DNA of 5,919 nt, from assembly GCA_900547195.1 (NCBI GenBank), contig URFQ01000113.1, positions 1 to 5,919 of the forward strand, given 5' to 3'. The stretch's first letter is position 1, and each line of letters opens with the position of its first letter. The position numbers were made by a program, and so were the translations under genes. Source of the stretch: an uncultured Butyricicoccus sp. GTDB taxonomy: Bacteria > Bacillota > Clostridia > Oscillospirales > Butyricicoccaceae. Shown piece after piece: positions 4,680 through 5,919 of this stretch. The notes under the pieces were generated by a model. It did no database searches. It had not been told where the DNA came from and was given only the letters and a program-made list of their open reading frames with translations.

Positions 4680-5822
4680 ATGAAAGTCATGATCCTATCC
4701 GTCACCGCAGGCTTCGGCCACCATGCAACGGCCAAAGCGGTCGGCGACGAGCTGGAAACGCGCGGCGCCGAGGTGCGGACGCTCGACGTCTATGAATATA
4801 TCAACCGTGCCGTGAAGGGTACCATCGACAAAGGCTACCTGTTTTCGTCCAAGCATACCAAGGAGCTGTACCGTCTGGTATACGCACTGGCGGAAAACCA
4901 TGGCAATTCCTATTTCGCCACGCCGATCAGCATCATCAATGTGGTCAACGCACTGGGCGCGGGCAAGTTTGCGCGCATCGTTACAGATTTTAACCCCGAT
5001 GTGCTTGTGTGCACCCATATTTTTGCCGCTCAGCTCATCAATGAGATCAAAAAGCGTGGCCTTCTGACTACGACCACAATCGGTATCATCACCGACTACA
5101 CCATCCACCCTTACTGGGAGGATGTGCCCTATATCGACTATGTTGTGACGGCAAGCGAGCTGCTGCACCACCGCTCGCTCAAGCGCGGGATTGAATCCAA
5201 TCGCCTGCTGCACTTCGGCATCCCGATTCATCCCAAATTCAACCACGTGATCGACCGCGCCGAGGCCTGCCGCCAGCTGAACGTCAACCCCGATTGCCCG
5301 ACCATCCTCATGATGGGCGGCAGCATGGGGTACTCGAACAACAAAAAGCTGATCCAGAGCCTGTCAACCACCGGCATGGATTTCCAGCTGCTCGTCGTAT
5401 GCGGCAACAACAAGCGCCAGCACCGCGACCTTTCGCATACGCTGGAAACCTACAACGGCCCCTGCACCGTGCTGCCTTACGGCTTTGTGAACAATGTCGA
5501 GGTTATGATGAGCGCCGCCGACTGCATCATCACCAAGCCGGGCGGGCTGACCGTGTCCGAGGCGCTGGCAAAGAACCTGCCCATGATCCTTGTGAACCCC
5601 ATCCCGGGCCACGAGGAGCGCAACGTCGAATTCCTGATGAACAACGGCATGGCCATGCTGGTCACCAAGACCTTCCCGGTCGATGAGGCGGTATACCATC
5701 TCTTCAAAAACCCGGCGCGCCTGCAAAGCATGCGTGAAACGATGCACGCCATCGCCCACCCCGACGCGACCGAACGCCTTTGCAGCTTTATTCTGGACAT
5801 GCCCGAGGCCATCCGTTCCTGA
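4680..5822 (+). CDS. Processive diacylglycerol glycosyltransferase (MGDG synthase / UgtP-like, GT28)
   Basis: Enzymes of this family transfer hexose from a UDP-sugar to diacylglycerol at the inner face of the membrane, making mono- and diglycosyl-diacylglycerol, which serve as membrane lipids and in many Firmicutes as the lipoteichoic acid anchor. The 380 residues have the full GT-B build. The N-terminal MGDG-synthase domain (1-~175) has the loop GFGHH (11-15) and TDYTIHPYW (138-146). The linker HFGIPIHPKF (178-187) follows. The C-terminal nucleotide-sugar domain has GGSMGYSN (213-220), CGNN (241-244), KPGGLT (286-291), Glu294 and IPGHEERN (308-315). No membrane segment is obvious; these enzymes are peripheral. 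The ATG at 4680 has AAAGGAG 11 bases upstream; an in-frame ATG at 4653 has no ribosome site and is rejected. The usual PGQE motif reads PGHE here. Sugar specificity (glucose or galactose) cannot be told. A terminator follows directly, so the gene is alone. Confidence 0.9.
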   Translation: MKVMILSVTAGFGHHATAKAVGDELETRGAEVRTLDVYEYINRAVKGTIDKGYLFSSKHTKELYRLVYALAENHGNSYFATPISIINVVNALGAGKFARIVTDFNPDVLVCTHIFAAQLINEIKKRGLLTTTTIGIITDYTIHPYWEDVPYIDYVVTASELLHHRSLKRGIESNRLLHFGIPIHPKFNHVIDRAEACRQLNVNPDCPTILMMGGSMGYSNNKKLIQSLSTTGMDFQLLVVCGNNKRQHRDLSHTLETYNGPCTVLPYGFVNNVEVMMSAADCIITKPGGLTVSEALAKNLPMILVNPIPGHEERNVEFLMNNGMAMLVTKTFPVDEAVYHLFKNPARLQSMRETMHAIAHPDATERLCSFILDMPEAIRS

Positions 5823-5826
5823 ATGC

Positions 5827-5866
5827 AAAAACGCCTGCGCTTCCCTTCCGGGAATGCAGGCGTTTT
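5827..5866 (+). terminator. Rho-independent terminator of the glycosyltransferase gene
   Basis: Arms of 11 bases (5828-5838 and 5856-5866) pair perfectly (AAAACGCCTGC with GCAGGCGTTTT). An inner TTCCC/GGGAA helix closes on the loop TTCC after a small internal loop. The hairpin begins five bases after the stop codon and ends in TTTT. The A-run on the left side lets it work from the opposite strand too. Confidence 0.88.
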
Positions 5867-5868
5867 GA

Positions 5869-5900
5869 GGCTGTCGAAAAACTATGTTTTTCGAACAGCC
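5869..5900. repeat. Imperfect inverted repeat near window end, terminator or mobile-element end
   Basis: GGCTGT-CGAAAAA (5869-5881) pairs with TTTTTCG-A-ACAGCC (5887-5900) around the loop CTATG, with one bulged A at 5894. It begins two bases after the previous terminator, and the palindrome TTCGATCGAA (5901-5910) follows at once. With no clear T-run after the stem it is a poor terminator. From memory, GGCTGTCGAAAAA-like words occur at ends of Firmicute insertion sequences and repeat elements. The window stops before this can be resolved. Confidence 0.4.
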
Positions 5901-5919
5901 TTCGATCGAAACCACGCTT

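Overview
The window looks like chromosomal DNA of a GC-rich, low-mobility Firmicute, most likely a Clostridia-class gut-type anaerobe of the Oscillospirales kind. The reasons are the gene families present (an S-layer-homology protein, YlmH, a Group II BirA, a NiaR/3H-domain repressor and a GT28 diacylglycerol glycosyltransferase), the strong GGAGG-type ribosome binding sites, the sigma-A-like promoters and the GC-rich third codon positions. No genus can be fixed from this sequence alone, and no tRNA, rRNA, CRISPR array, phage gene or complete insertion sequence was seen.

Layout. Bases 1-1282 (minus) hold the N-terminal 427 residues of a secreted S-layer-homology protein with a TTG start; its C-terminus lies outside the window. 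Bases 1395-2189 (minus) encode YlmH, an S4-domain RNA-binding protein. A compact divergent promoter region (2190-2287) separates it from birA (2288-3268, plus), the biotin-protein ligase/repressor. A perfect 17-bp-stem hairpin (3309-3352) then ends birA and, from the other side, the convergent two-gene unit at 3373-4369 (minus). That unit is a NiaR-type niacin-responsive repressor followed, after a single base, by a stand-alone GyrI/AraC-effector-binding-like protein. A roughly 310-base regulatory region (4370-4679) holds divergent promoters, an inverted repeat across both -35 boxes, a palindrome in the niaR leader and a hairpin against the ribosome binding site of the next gene. Bases 4680-5822 (plus) encode a processive-type diacylglycerol glycosyltransferase, followed by a terminator and then an imperfect hairpin near the window edge.

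The genes do not form one pathway. They are short transcription units for cofactor control (biotin, niacin), translation quality control and the cell envelope (membrane glycolipid, S-layer-type protein). The most interesting content is regulatory. A BirA-box-like symmetric element lies exactly on the overlapping birA/ylmH promoters. Between niaR and the glycosyltransferase there is an operator-like inverted repeat. A second in-frame start for NiaR, with its own promoter and Shine-Dalgarno sequence, would add 50 residues. NiaR is also translationally coupled to an orphan ligand-binding domain. No wholly new multi-gene system is evident.
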